A DNA stretch of 64,000 bases from Oxytricha trifallax (GCA_000711775.1 ARYC01019316.1:24064-88063), one strand, 5' to 3'. Counted from the first letter of the stretch, positions 12,475-24,830 are shown. Made by a program: numbers and translations. The notes: generated by a model not told the origin, from the sequence alone.

Positions 12475-13265
12475 TCACATATTAAATTGGCCCATAAAGG
12501 GGTTTGGCTTCTCTTTCTTCTCCTCTTCTTAAGGCTTGCTTGGACCCATATTTCTTCTCTTTGTGCCAGCTCCTGCATCTATGTTCATTTCTTCTAGCTT
12601 TTAGACATCTTTATAAAGTCTTTTGCTCACTTCATAAATAGTCTATGACTTTCTCTCTCTGTGAACCTTCGCATGCTCTTTCATTAGGAATATACCAGTT
12701 CCAGGTTTCCCTACAAAGTTAAGAATCAAAGCTTACTAGAGAGGAATGGGTGCCTCTTAAGCTCAGCGAGCCAGGTCTCGCTTATTAGTATGCCTTGCTT
12801 CTTTTAATCTTCAGGAGAAATAGAGTAGCGTTTTTGTGAGCTTCTTCAATGATCTCTCTGAGATAACTCTCTCTTAAAGTGCCAAGAACTCCAAAGAAGA
12901 AGCTCCTTTCTGGAAGCTTGTTAGAGAGTTGTTTTTTTTGTAGGAAGATAAACTACCAACTCTTCATCTTTCATCGCATCCTCGTAGAGATTAGTAACTG
13001 AAATCTCTGGATAGTTTGGAATATCTATCAACTTTATTTCACTGTTTTTGAAGGCTTTCTTCTCATCGCAGAGTATAGCTTTTAAGAAGGAAATTTTGGT
13101 ACCTTCCATCGTTGGAAGGAATAAACCCACTATAGCATATAATTAAGTATATGTCACATGCTTACCATGCTAAGTGAAGTATCGATAGAGATCCTCCTTG
13201 CTTCTAAACCTAGAGATCATTTCTTAAGCTTCAACCCTCTTCATTGCAGTACCTATAGATTCCAT
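12475..13265 (-). pseudogene. TBE 22-kD gene with two probable mini-introns, frameshifted
   Basis: Starts at 13265 (MESIGTAMKRVEAQEM) and ends at UGA 12477-12475, tail to tail with the transposase gene. Two GT-AG stretches break the frame match to the copies elsewhere: about 36 nt (GTAAGCATG...GCTATAG) before VGLFLP, and 26 nt (12736-12711, GTAAGCTTTG...TTTGTAG) before KPGTGIFLMK. The matching stretches in TBE copy 2 have the same lengths. A run of eight A near 12936 appears to add a base, and another shift lies in the AHK region. The function of the 22-kD protein is unknown. Its C-terminus (NIDAGAGTKRRNMGPSKP) is highly conserved. Confidence 0.75.
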
Positions 13266-13826
13266 CCTTGTTCCTTCTCTTGTTATTGAATTTCAAATTT
13301 TAATATATAGAGTTCTGGATCCTACTGTTAAAAATCTTAGTATTAAATATGAGCATCTTATACGAAGTCAACCTGGTAAGGATACGTGGAGAAAGCTGGC
13401 AGAAGCTGTAACAAACTTCAGAGATGGAGCTCCATCTTATCAATTTAGTTCCATTAAATTAGTACTAAATTTGTTTAAATTTGATTAGGACCGGTACTAA
13501 ATTCGTTTAAATTTAATTGGTACAATTTAATAGTACCAAAATAATTAGTACCTAGTTTTAAACTAATGAGGTTTTAATGGAAAAGTTCCAAATAGTTCAA
13601 AACCTAATTGGTACCAGTACCAACCTGAATTTATTCTCAGTTGGTACCAAAATTAAAAATATTAAGCATAAAATTAGAAAATTTATAGCTATAAACTAAG
13701 TATAAATATAAAGTCTAACACCTAAGAATCAACCATTGTTGTTGCAGTGCCAGCTCCTATACAAAGTTAGTATAACCAGTGAGGTTTTTACTTATTAATA
13801 ATAGAAATTTAAATTTGAATTTAAAC

Positions 13827-15276
13827 ATGGCGGCTAACTTAAATCGTAAGGCAGTTTCTCTTGGAACAGGTTAATCATTGCTCAACTTTGGCTCCTCCAA
13901 GAAACCAGAAGTAATTTATATTGAAAAGGAGGTAGAGCTAAGAGCTCTAGAGTTTGAAGCTGAGGTCTTTAAAATTTAAGTTTAAAACAAGAAGTAGAGT
14001 GCTGAGATGGGAGTTTAAACATAAGTTGAATTGGTTGAGGAAGATAAGGAACAGCAACCAATAGAAAAAATTAAAACGTTTTAATGTGAAGACTGCTAAA
14101 ATTTCTTCTCAACTGAGTCAAGCTTGAAGAGACACATCAAAGAGGTACACTCTGGTAGAGCTAAGATCTACTTCAAGCATGATAAAGTAGATGGTAGATA
14201 CTAATGCACTACCTGCATGAAGTCTTATACGCACTCAGCTAAAGTAAAGAGACATATGCAAAAGCATCATCTAAGCGAATTCCTGATTAAAGATGAGGAA
14301 ACTTAAAAGCTTGTACCTGCTAAAAGAAAAAATAACTCTCTTGATTCACAAATAGAGCAGTAGGAGAGACTTAAGAGATAGAAGCGGTTTGAGTCAATGA
14401 ACCAACCAGCAAATGGTATGTATATTGCATGCTTATAAGAGAGAGCAATGTATATACCTGCATTAAATGCAGTCGACATAAGCAGCTGTATTGAAAACTA
14501 TTTGAATATTGACGTACCTAACAAGGTAAAACTTATTAGTTGTTGATGAATTCGCTTACAAGGTATATCCATTCAAGTATCTCATTAAGAACGAGCAATA
14601 TTAAAATGAGTTTGCAAATGAATACATAGTACTGAGAGAGGCTTAGAAAAGATAATGCAAGAACTTAGCTAAGCTCGACGGAGTTATACTTGGTCATGGT
14701 TTTATTGCATTGAGACTCAAGAAGTTTGAAATGACTCTAAGAGAGTATCTCTACCATAATAGATATCCTGATGATTTGAATGAGATACTCACAGATATGA
14801 CTAAGGGTGTGAAAGAGCTCCATGATCTAGGGTATGTTCATAGAGATTTGAAGCCAGAAAATGTAATGCTAAATCTCTGCCCTTTAGAAGTAGTAGTCAT
14901 AGATTTCAACAGAGCAATAAGACAAGAGATAGTGACTTTAGCTAAGGTTTTAGGCACTCCAGGATACTTCCCTATAAGAGAGAAATGGACAAATGGCTCT
15001 GTATAATGCGATGTTTGGGCGGTAGCTGCAATTATCTTAGAGTGCGATATGGAAAGTATGTCATACTTTGGAACAAAACATGAGAAATAATCAATAAGTT
15101 TGGCTGCTAAACATATTAAGCAAGATGAAATATGCAATGAAATTAAGAAGATAGTTGAGATGGTCATCGTAAAAGCTCCAGCATATCCACGATAATCATT
15201 GGATGATATACTAGAACAACTACAGACTGCTAAATTCAAGAGGTATCACAAAGATAAGCAGATAAAATTTGTTTGA
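13827..15276 (+). pseudogene. TBE 57-kD zinc-finger/kinase-like gene, frameshifted
   Basis: Starts MAANLNRKAVSLGTGQ. Two C2H2 zinc fingers follow: CEDCQNFFSTESSLKRHIKE(VH) and CTTCMKSYTHSAKVKRHMQK(HH). The C-terminal half is protein-kinase-like: YVHRDLKPENVML (catalytic loop), VVVIDFNRA (DFG replaced by DFN) and GTPGYFP (activation segment). The first frame reaches UGA near 14545, and the kinase part continues in another frame from about 14550 to UGA 15274-15276. Compared with copy 2, roughly seven extra bases lie there. The role of this protein in transposition is not known to me. Confidence 0.85.
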
Positions 15277-15330
15277 ATTAAGTACAGTAATACTCATTAA
15301 ATATTCATTAAATTCATAAAAAACATGCGT

Positions 15331-15415
15331 TTTCTCTACTAACCCCAATAAGACCCCAACTATACCCTACAAATCAAAGCACTTATAAACCTCACTAAGG
15401 GGTTTTGGGGTTTTG
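15331..15415 (-). repeat. TBE copy 1 right terminal inverted repeat (85 bp)
   Basis: Reverse complement of 11307-11391 without mismatch; it ends GGGGTTTTGGGGTTTTG and is followed by the AGT duplication. Confidence 0.95.
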
Positions 15416-16230
15416 AGTGCCTCAATAGTACAGCATATATACTAAGATCAATGAAGACTATAAATAATGTAAGTCTGATTTAGCAATAAAGAAAATGCTA
15501 AGGTAATTTTCTTACAGCGTTGAGGAATTTAACACCAATTACAAAAAACATTATAAATCATTCATACACTTAGGCTATTTTTGAGAAACTCATCCAACAA
15601 ATTAAGAAATGGGCAATATTGCTTTGTTTTATTGCTATAGAGTTATTTTGATAATTATGAGTTTTAAATGTATAATCTTTGCTCTTCTGTTTCAAGACCC
15701 CCTTCTGATATTACTCAAGCTGATTGAAGTGAAGGTCGTGTTTAGCCTATTATGCACAACTCAGAACTCATATACTTGAAAAACTAGATTATAAGATTAG
15801 CGCAATTAAGATAGTCTGACACTAGAGTATCAAATTGTTAATTAAACGACAGTAATACAAGCCAGAGAAAATGTCTACGAGGATTAGTCATTTACGAAGA
15901 TGCAGCTCTTTTATAAGAAACTAAACACTAGTTCACCCAACTGACCAAGGTATTGATGTGATAATTAATCAGAGAAAATATATCTTATATCTATTTTCAT
16001 ATCAACAGAGTTAATAGTCGTTGGACTCCCTATTTGCCAGCATTTAAAATTATTTTATAAACTTCATAAGATCCAAAAATTCTCATTCATTTAGATACTA
16101 AGCAAATGAATAGTAGTATAAGAAAGCAGCACAACAATACATTTTGGAGAAACAAGAATAGGGTGCTAATTATGAAATTTAATAAGAAAACAGAACGATT
16201 AAATAAATAAACAGCACATTAGTGATGAGA
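15416..16230 (+). CDS. Probable host coding segments right of TBE copy 1
   Basis: The frame entering from the left flank stays open to UGA 15649-15651. Further open pieces follow in other frames, such as VIYEDAALLQETKHQFTQ near 15880 and RVNSRWTPYLPAFKI near 16010. Composition is less AT-rich than the sequence beyond 16230, which fits macronuclear-destined segments separated by short IESs. The product is not recognised. Confidence 0.35.
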
Positions 16231-18109
16231 GAATTTTTTAAAATATAATAAATGTATGTTATTATAAGTAAAATATCTAATTACTATTAAATTTTCTTGA
16301 TGTCACAATTATATGATTATATTTAAATGCATTTATTTAGTTTTTATTCATCATATTTTTTATATTCTTTTGTATACACTCCAAAAAAACAATATAAAAT
16401 AGACTAGTGACTCTATATAAATTTGATTATTTAATTCTTTATATAGTAAAGTCATGAATTTAATATAAGTATACTTCTTGAGTGAATAAAGAGATTAGAA
16501 AAAATAAATATAGATGAGATAATAAATCGAAAAGAAATAGATTTATATAAAACAGTTAAATTTAATTGAGTAATTAGAATATATTTTAGTTCTATAGTTA
16601 AAATGTGTGTCAGTAAGCCTAATAGATAATCTCCATATCTTTATTTTATTTTAATAAAATAAATGTTTAAATTAATTGATGAAAACAGAATAAAATGATA
16701 AATTGCTATATTATTTATATAATACTATTAATAAAAAGGGGTTTAAAAACTTGGTCTATTGATTTTTGTTTAAAAAGCCAGTTTTAAAGTCGTTTCTTTT
16801 ATATTAATTATATAATCAGCGGTTTTCACAATTATATTCTAAAATTTAACAATTTAATTAAATTTTTGTCAATAAAATCTATGATATTTGAAAATTTTTA
16901 CAAAATTCAGTTATTAAATATGGCACAACTAATATTGAAAAATCTAAATTAATTTATTTTATCTAATAAAACCTTTAACTTCAGAGTATCTCCGTTGATG
17001 TGAAATTAATTTTGATAATGCAAAAATAAACAAATGAATCAAATAAACTATACAATCCTCAAACATTAAAAGAATGCTGTTTAAATTTTCATTTGTAATC
17101 TTAGATTAAATTATTATAAAATTTGATGATTTTTATTTACTTTCTATTGAATTATTTTCATGATCTTTTGTATTTATCAATAATACGCTATTATACTGAG
17201 TCAATTAAATTCTGTCTATTAATTACAAAAGTGACGATGACGAAGATGATGACTACGATGATGAAATTGAAGAAAAATTTGAAAATCTGAGGCTCATTTT
17301 GGCACTGTCAACAAAACATGTTTGGTCTAACTGAACGATAAAAGCGCTTCACTGGTTACACAAAAAACGTTAATGATGATGGCTCACATCTTAGGTATCC
17401 TGATGCTTGAGCAAAAAAGGGTTCTTATGTCTTTAATAATTAAAATTTCTTATTCAATATTTAAAATATATACCCTATATAAATTGCACAAAATAGATAA
17501 CATTACAATACCTAGAGTTGAGAATGTCATTAGACTTAAGATATCCAATTCTATCTTGAATATGTTTTTGTGTGTGTTTAATGATTATTAAAATCAAATA
17601 AATTTATCATTCACTGTTTAATACTAAAATCAAACCATCAATCTTAGTTGTGACATAGACGTATCTGAAGTAAGTTGACATGGCAGTCATGAAGTAGAAA
17701 ATTCCCAAAAAACCACTTCTCGCTATCACCTAGTCTCCTCCTGTATTAAGATGTTGACTAGAGTCAATATTTTTTTATAATTATTCTAAAAAATACAAAT
17801 AATTTTTAACTAATTAATTTATTGGAATATAATTACTTTTTTTCACAAATAAATAAAATAAATATTTACTAAGCTTCGCTTAGACTTGTCTATAGTTTTA
17901 TATAATTTGATAGAGTTGAATTCTTTACTAAAATCAAATTTAAAAAATGCTACTTTTTTCTCTATTTCAGTAATTTTTAATCTATAAATGCAACAATAAT
18001 TGGCATAATTGCATAGTAACAACATCCATAATTTATGAAATGAAAAATATAAATAATTAATAATTTAATTTACATTAGAACTATTACTTTTTATACTAAT
18101 AAAATTGGA
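16231..18109. other. Mostly AT-rich; one weak acidic coding-like patch
   Basis: The only patch with coding character is about 17220-17420 plus: an acidic run (DDDEDDDYDDEIEEKFENL), then in another frame GLTERQKRFTGYTKNVNDDG. The acidic run resembles the tails of the repeat family at 18110, 23865 and 39640. Otherwise nothing is supported. Confidence 0.3.
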
Positions 18110-18345
18110 AAAATCTCTCTATAATTGAGTAATCCTCCTCTTAATAGTCATCATTTTCTAAATTCTTGATTGACCCCTCAGTATTGTCATTAAGTTTCTT
18201 TGCGAGTACAGTCTTATGTCACTTGTGGTGTTACCAAATAGACCACTAAAAATAAAAACTAAAGAATTATTCATTTGATAACTTATAGTTTATTCGAGTT
18301 TTCCGCTTTGACATGCGTCTGATTAATCATAATACTTTTAAATTT
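18110..18345 (-). repeat. Dispersed two-block repeat with intron-like spacer, copy A
   Basis: Minus strand: an ATCAGACGCATG-type block, an AT-rich spacer ending TTTTTATTTTTAG, then TGGTCTATTTGGTAACACC and an acidic coding-like tail (NLENDDYQEEDYS). The most diverged of three copies; the others are 23865-24062 (minus) and 39640-39872 (plus). Confidence 0.4.
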
Positions 18346-19039
18346 GTAATATTTGATTTAATCAATTCCCTATTATTAATTATAAAGTTTATTCTGAATT
18401 CTGTATGATGAAGGCTGTTCTTGATTGATTAATTATAATTTAATATACCTTTTTAAGATTTGTAAAGTTTAATTAATATTTTGATATCAATAGATTATGC
18501 TCCCACTTATATAATCTAAAGGTACACGATAAATTCCTCTTTTAATCTTTTTTTTATTAATAAAAAATAATATGTTAATTCTTTTATTAATTGATTTTAA
18601 TTAGGATAAAGTAAATTTTCTGGGATTCCTCAATTCTTTTTATTTAATTTTTTGCCAAGTATTTTTAATAAATCAAAATAAAAAGAATTTAAATTTAAGA
18701 TTAAATAAGACTTAATTTTTGACAACCAAGTAATTGTATTAAGAAATTTAAAATGCTTTTAACTTTCTAATTGCTTCGATATATATTATATTGTCAAGTT
18801 TAGACAATTGAATTTTAATGTAACCAAGTTTATAATCAAGATTATTGAATATTTGAAATTATTTTATATTTGCCCTTCTTTTAGATAATAATATTTTGGT
18901 AAATAATAGAACTCAAAATGATTATTAATATTGAATAAGCTTAGGTTCAAATTTTAAAGTCATTCCAACTTTTTGAATATTATTTTTATTAATAAAATTA
19001 AATTAAATTAAATTTAATTTAATATAATTTAAAACACTA

Positions 19040-19101
19040 TTAAGCAAGTATATTATAAATGTGGAAGTTGTAACGAGTAAATTCATAAAACTTTAGAATT
19101 A
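19040..19101 (+). repeat. Left inverted repeat flanking ARF pseudogene
   Basis: TTAAGCAAGTATATT...ATGTGGAAGTTGTAAC...AGTAAATTCA is about 85% identical to the reverse complement of 19851-19912. Confidence 0.75.
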
Positions 19102-19276
19102 GAAATTTATGACATTTTTACTTAAAAAAGTGAGTTATTTAGAACATATTACTATCTGAATTAAACATATATTTATAAGGAAATGCAATAGCTCGCTATA
19201 TTCAAAAGCAATAGATTGCTTTATCGATTTTTACAGTTCAAAAAAGCATTAACAAACTGGAACCTTTTTAATGATT

Positions 19277-19771
19277 TCATTTTGCGACAAAATTCTTTGA
19301 GATACAGTGACCATTATCAGTAAAGTTGCAAGTCCTTTGGGTGTACCAAGTTCTACCTATGATGGTGTGGAGTCGGAGCTTATCAGTGAGTGATCCCTGG
19401 GCTTGTAATAGTACCTGGAAAATCTTGCTTGTTGGCGAATACCAAGGGGATTGCATCCTTGAGTTCCTTCTCAGTAACCATCTTGTGGAAGTCTTCTCTG
19501 ACATCATCAACTCTGTTTCTATCGTTGGAGTCATCGACTAAGATAAGATCTAAAGTGTAATGGTAGTAGTGTCTCTAGAGGAGTCTGATCTTGTCTTGAT
19601 CGCCTACATCCCATTCTGTGAAACTATTTTCTTGTAGTCAACATTCTTCACATTAAAGCCGATGGTTGGAATGGTTGTGACGAAATCACTGAACTTGACT
19701 ATTTAGAGGATGGTGGTCTTACCTGCATCACCGAGACCGATCAAAAGAATACTCTTTTCTTTCTTGCCCAT
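19277..19771 (-). pseudogene. ARF-family small GTPase pseudogene
   Basis: Starts MGKKEKSILLIGLGDAGKTT: a myristoylatable Gly2 and a P-loop like the ARF consensus GLDxAGKTT. It continues PTIGFNVKNVDY (switch 1), then in another frame FTEWDVGDQDKIRLL (switch 2, with Asp for the usual second Gly). LVFANKQDFPG (the NKxD guanine-specificity motif) follows in that same frame, then in a third frame SLTDKLRLHTIIGRTWY. At least two frameshifts separate the pieces. All parts lie in the normal ARF order without visible introns. ARFs control vesicle coat recruitment. The copy lies inside inverted repeats (19040-19101 and 19851-19912), which suggests capture by a small mobile element, or a decayed paralogue. 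Confidence 0.85.
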
Positions 19772-19850
19772 TAGTCTATATCAAATTTTGGAGAACATTG
19801 AAGCCCAATTTTCCTTTTTAATTGTGATAAAATTTGATTTAATACAATTA

Positions 19851-19912
19851 TAATTCTATAGTTTTTTGAATTTACTTGTAACAACTTCCACATTTCGAAT
19901 ATACTTACTTAA
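19851..19912 (-). repeat. Right inverted repeat flanking ARF pseudogene
   Basis: TTGAATTTACTTGTAACAAC...ATACTTACTTAA is the partner of 19040-19101. Confidence 0.75.
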
Positions 19913-22781
19913 TATCGATTAATTAAATATTATTACTTCCGCAGATTTTACAAGTTAATTTTATTTTCTACTTTAAATCGTTAAATTTTATAAATAATAG
20001 CAGTTAAGTTTTCATATATGATACTTCGAAAACCAACTGGTTTAGATTTGAAGTTTAAATTCTTGATGAGTTTATAGATAAAATTTTAGATAAATGAGGT
20101 TTATAATGTCGCTGATGTATCAATAATTTCATAGGACTCCAATTAAGAAAAAAAGAACTGAAATTTATTCACAATTAAAGGTTAACATACTAAATTTAAT
20201 TTTTAACAGTAATAAATCATATTATGTTAATTAATAAATAGTCAAATAAAGTATTGAAATAACAATGTTGTAATAGCTTAATTTATATTTAGACTAAAGT
20301 TCCTTTTCTAGTGTAATAATAGAATATAATACTTTTCTAGATGAAATTTGTAATATTACTGAAGTTATCGTCTTTGAAACAAATTTTAATTGATTCTGTA
20401 TTTTTATAGTTGTTTCAAGTTTATTCTAGTTTTTTATTATTATTTTAATGTATACTTTTATAGAATTTTTTATCTCACAATAATAGTTAGTAGTAGAATG
20501 AATACTAAGTGTAAAAAGCTTTACTATTATTTTCCTATAATTTACAAATAATTTGAAGAAAAAAAACTTTTGGTAGCAATAAAATACTAAACTAAGCACA
20601 TTAAATTACTTTTTTGATCATTCTAATTATAACTCTTTTATAAATCTTACAAGAAGTCTTTTAATTAGCGAAAGATTAAAATGCTTAATGTGAAATAATA
20701 GTTGGTTAAAGCCAGTAACCATTAATTCAATACTTTTTAACAAACAAATATTGATATAATTGAAATTGACTTATTTGATTACTTCTTTATTTTTAATATA
20801 AAAGAAATTTAACAAACAAAAATCAAAAATTTGAAAGATATAAATAGATCAAATATTAAGTTTGAAATAAGTATTTGAGATTTAACTCAAAGTTAGTAAT
20901 CGATCTAAGATGTTATTCATAATTAAGTCTATTAAAGCTCATCATAAAATAACTATGACAATTAAGGTTTAGTGTAGAAAACATTTTTTAAACAAATAAA
21001 TCTATATTCTGCTATTCTTAATGTATTATGAAGATTTATTGAGATATAAAAAAATCAAACAAGAATAATTCTAAAAAGGAACTGTTGGGATTAGTACAAA
21101 TAGTCAAATTTAAATAATGCATAGAAATATATAACAAGATAAAGCAGATAAAACAAAAACAACTTATTAATAAATTTAAACAATGAATAGCTAAGCATAG
21201 TGATTCTTCTTTAAATTCAATACAATATCATTTAATAAATCTGAAAAAATGAATGAAAGATTTGTATGCTATTATTTTAAAAAATGATAGAGATTTAGCG
21301 TAAGTGATAATCAAAGATCATAAAGGTATCCTATTTAAATAATTGGTTGAATTTTTAATACAATTAGTTTTAAAGAAATATATTTGAAAGGAAATTGCTT
21401 TAATTGGGGAAAAGATACCATATGTAGTATTATACAAAGAAAAATTAGTTAACAAATGAGAAATATGTAATAATTATAAATTTTACACTTGTCAAACTTA
21501 TATCTCTGTATATCTCAAAATAAAAACTATCTTAATTCTTAGTAATATCCTTCACCCTTTAATTCTAAATTATATACAATCCAAGTTTTTTGAATTATTT
21601 ACCGTAAGAACAAATTTTTTTCATTTCTTGAATGGCTTTACCACGAAGCTTTTAAAAATATCATCAAATTAAAAGCTTGAATTCAACTATTTTAGATTTT
21701 AAGATCTTCACCTTTGTATAATGATACTTTTATTATAAAATATTGTACTTCTCATTTATGTTTCTAGGGTCGCTGATTATTTTATCAAAGTGAAATTTTA
21801 ATTTTCTTCTAGAAAGAATAAATTCATTAGAATTATACAGATAAAATATTTTAATGTCTCTTTATCAATGAATAATATTGCATAAAATGAAATACATAAA
21901 TCAGCTTTGTTAAACAATTAATTTAAGTATTCTGTTCATGAATTTAGTCATATATAGTATTTTTTAATAAAAGGGTATGCAATAATTAATAAAGAATTCC
22001 TTTTTTACAGAAATCCTTAAACTCTTTAAAATACATATTTCAGAATTAATTTAAATTTAATTATTTCCATGATAACTACAAAAGCAAAAATAGTTTAATA
22101 CAATTTTAAAGAAAATATAATAAGTAAATCAAGGAAAGAGCTGTAGGTAGAAATAAATCAAAGTTTAATTTTTTACAGCTTCATACTTCCCATAGAAAGT
22201 TTAAAAAAACTATTATTTTAAAAACCTTAATATTTACTTTACCATTTAATTATAAGAACAGTTGGAAAAAAATTAATTAAAAATATTTGGATTCTAAAAA
22301 TTTGGGATTATAATTATATTTAGGTCGTTAAGAAATATTCTGATAATCAAAGTACTTTATAGATTGATCAATAAAATTTTAAGTACTATTAAGCATTATT
22401 GAGAAATTAAATTGCTAATGAGCATTTAATATGAAAAGTCATTTAATTAATGATTGCATTATGAGAAAAGCCATTATTCTTTATCTCATCTTTATTGCTT
22501 ATATCATTTCCATTTTCATCATCATTCTTTTAATTAGCAAAAATAGGCATTAAAATTTAGATTGTTTAATATTATTATATTAAATTCCTTTCCTTTCTTG
22601 TAAGAATGAATTATTGTTGTTTTTAATGCCCTCAGTATCTGCGATACTCCTATTTTAGTTGTTTTAAATAATAACAATAATAATGTCACTCTAAACAGTA
22701 GATTCAACTATCATTATGAAAACGAGATAGCTATTACACCTTTGATTTAATGCTTATATTATATAAAATGACTGCTCTATT
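19913..22781. other. AT-rich stretch; no supported gene
   Basis: Nothing with recognisable coding, RNA or repeat character was seen in this 2.9 kb. Confidence 0.5.
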
Positions 22782-23198
22782 ATGAAGTCATTCGATGGAT
22801 TAATATCAGTCCAGAAATGGAACAGAAGCTTACTAGTCGGCGTGTGGGATGAGATACTTTTTGAGAACGAAGCCTAAATGCAAAAGTAATTGATCTAAGA
22901 TGAACGAGAAGCAAGTTTCAAAGCTACAATCGAGGAAGATGCGGAAACTGAAGATTTCTTATTATGATAGAAAAGGTTAGGATAGAGAAGAGCAAAAGAA
23001 GCAATAGTGAAAGCAAATAAACCCAAACTAATCTAAAACCAAGCGAGGAATAACCAGAAGATTTCAGGGATTTAACCAAGACTAAATGAAGAGGAACTCG
23101 AGAAGAAAGATCATAACTAAGTTAGTGACCTTGAGTAAGATGCCCAACGAAACATTATTGAGGAGGAAAAAGCATTTACGCAAGGATAGAGAAATTGA
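22782..23198 (+). CDS. Uncharacterised charged protein segment, one in-frame UGA
   Basis: From ATG 22782 (MKSFDGLISVQKWNR) one frame runs 138 codons to UGA 23196-23198, broken only by UGA at 22965-22967 (codon 62). Both halves are highly charged and probably helical, for example EDAETEDFLL before the UGA and QKRLGQRRAKEAIVK after it. This composition differs from the surrounding AT-rich DNA and suggests a macronuclear-destined segment. The UGA may mark the end of the protein, an IES, or decay. The family is not recognised. Confidence 0.45.
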
Positions 23199-23569
23199 GA
23201 ACTGCAATAGTAAAGAATTATATTTTGTTTTTATACAACAAAGTTGTTAGTTACGCATTTAATTTTACCTTAAGTTATTATATATCTATCCTAAAGTGTT
23301 TAAATTGTGAAAACTACAAATTAAAGAATTAAGTTTAAAATATTCTTCATATAAACATAAGATAACTGCTCTATTAATTTAGAAATTAAAGATCAAACTT
23401 ATATAAAGAATTGAGTTAAGATTTCTAATATTATATTCTGAGTTTTTATAAATTAGATTTTTTAGAGTTTAAGTGAAATTACAATTCAAAATATATCCTT
23501 ATTAATAAAACTCTGTAAAATAAAAACTATAATAATAAATCTTGCATTATATAATGAGAAGAGCTAGTT

Positions 23570-24830
23570 TTCAGGATTCAGATGGTTGAATCTCGTCTCT
23601 CTTTCTTTAAGCCTTCTATCAAAATAGTGTCTAACCGTTTTTCCTACTTATCAATCTCCGTCTACATCTATAAATGCACCACTAGGGCGCAATTTCTCAA
23701 TCATCTCATAGATATGTTTTGGCTTTTAAGATATTGTCCTTCTCAATTGAATTAATCATAATTTATAATTAGGAAAATTTAGTGAATTAATGATTTAATT
23801 AAAGTTAATCAGAATACATAGTATAAAATTAAAAAATGGAAATTTCTAAAAATACATCTTATCTTCATCGTCATCATCTTCATCTTCAAGCATTTTACTT
23901 TTCTTGTTCCCCTCATTGTATGTCCTTCCTGTATTGTGGCACCAGTTGACTTACCAGGTAGGACCACTAAAATAAAAATAAATTTATACTTTTTGTAATT
24001 TACATTTTAAGTGAGTGCTGTACCTCCACCTGCGTCTGATCTATACGAATACTTTTTAATATATTAAGTTTTTGATTTTATTAATTGATATCCTACTATA
24101 AATCATAAATATATTTTAATGTTTTAGAAACTAAATCGATTTTCCAAGTATTTGATATCCACTTTAACACCAAAAAGACATCTACGACACAGTGTAAAAT
24201 CATATTCCTAGTTGGTGAATTAAGTTCTTGGCATTATCTTTATATACCATTCAACATAAATAAATAAATATAAGACTTACTTTCCCAACAAACAGAAATT
24301 GTCAAATGCTTTTCACATCTCAATTATCGTCAAAAAAAACACAATCCTTTATAAAAAAATAGTTCTATAAAATTTGATAAAAATCCTGTCACTGACATGC
24401 AGCTGAAAAGAAATTTGAATCCAGTGTTAGGATGAGGAGGGTCTTTCATTATCTTAATAAAAAAGGTCTCCCGCTATCTTCCTCAATCACTAATTTTCTC
24501 AATTTATATACTCATTCAAATAAGAGGTTTGTTTAAAATGAGTGATTTTTTAAAAAATCTAAATGCTTCTTGTCTTTCTATTAAAAAATTAATTATATTT
24601 TTAAGGTAACTTTTTTCCACATTCAGAAGTGTGCTAAGATACTGATCGAGACTATAATTTACTTTCATGACATCTCTAAAAATGTTGAACTTAATAATTA
24701 TGTTTGGCATTCTCGAATTATAGCTTGCAAGCTTTTGTTACTCGGACTTTTAAACTTTCCATCTGCACCAAGCAGTACTTTATATCTTCGTTTTTTACCT
24801 TATGTCAAAACCATTTGATCTTTTAAATAT
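23570..24830 (-). CDS. Uncharacterised host gene pieces, minus strand
   Basis: Several minus-strand patches look coding but lie in different frames: RRYKVLLGADGKFKSPSNKS (about 24790-24730), VNYSLDQYLSTLLNVEKSYL with FLIERQEAFRFFKKS (about 24670-24540), FTLCRRCLFGVKVDIKYLEN (about 24210-24135), and MIEKLRPSGAFIDVDGDWQ to RRLKERETRF (about 23720-23590). A GT-AG intron-like stretch follows AFDNFCLLGK near 24285. They may belong to one gene broken by IESs. Repeat copy B (23865-24062) lies among them. The product is not recognised. Confidence 0.35.
23865..24062 (-). repeat. Dispersed two-block repeat with intron-like spacer, copy B
   Basis: Minus strand: AAAAAGTATTCGTATAGATC, then CAGACGCAGGTGGAGGTACA, an AT-rich spacer ending ATTTTAG, then TGGTCCTACCTGGTAAG and a tail coding an acidic run (LEDEDDDDEDK). 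It matches the plus-strand copy at 39640-39872 closely around both blocks. Confidence 0.55.

Larger units (their letters stand above)
11307..15415 (+). mobile_element. TBE (telomere-bearing element) transposon, copy 1, 4109 bp
   Basis: Both ends are present: 85-bp perfect terminal inverted repeats starting CAAAACCCCAAAACCCC, flanked by AGT on each side (11304-11306 and 15416-15418), matching the ANT target rule known for TBEs. It carries the three known TBE genes: a 42-kD transposase (plus), a 22-kD protein (minus, convergent) and a 57-kD zinc-finger/kinase-like protein (plus). TBEs are removed from the developing macronucleus, and their transposases are implicated in genome rearrangement in Oxytricha. 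All three genes of this copy carry apparent frameshifts, so it may be inactive unless these are sequence errors. Confidence 0.95.

Noticed and set aside
14838-15239. 133-codon minus-strand frame
   Set aside because: It is antisense to the kinase-like domain of TBE copy 1, which has clear kinase motifs on the plus strand.
17843-18025. 60-codon minus-strand frame
   Set aside because: AT-rich chance frame; no coding composition.
19326-19541. 71-codon plus-strand frame
   Set aside because: Shadow of the ARF pseudogene on the minus strand.
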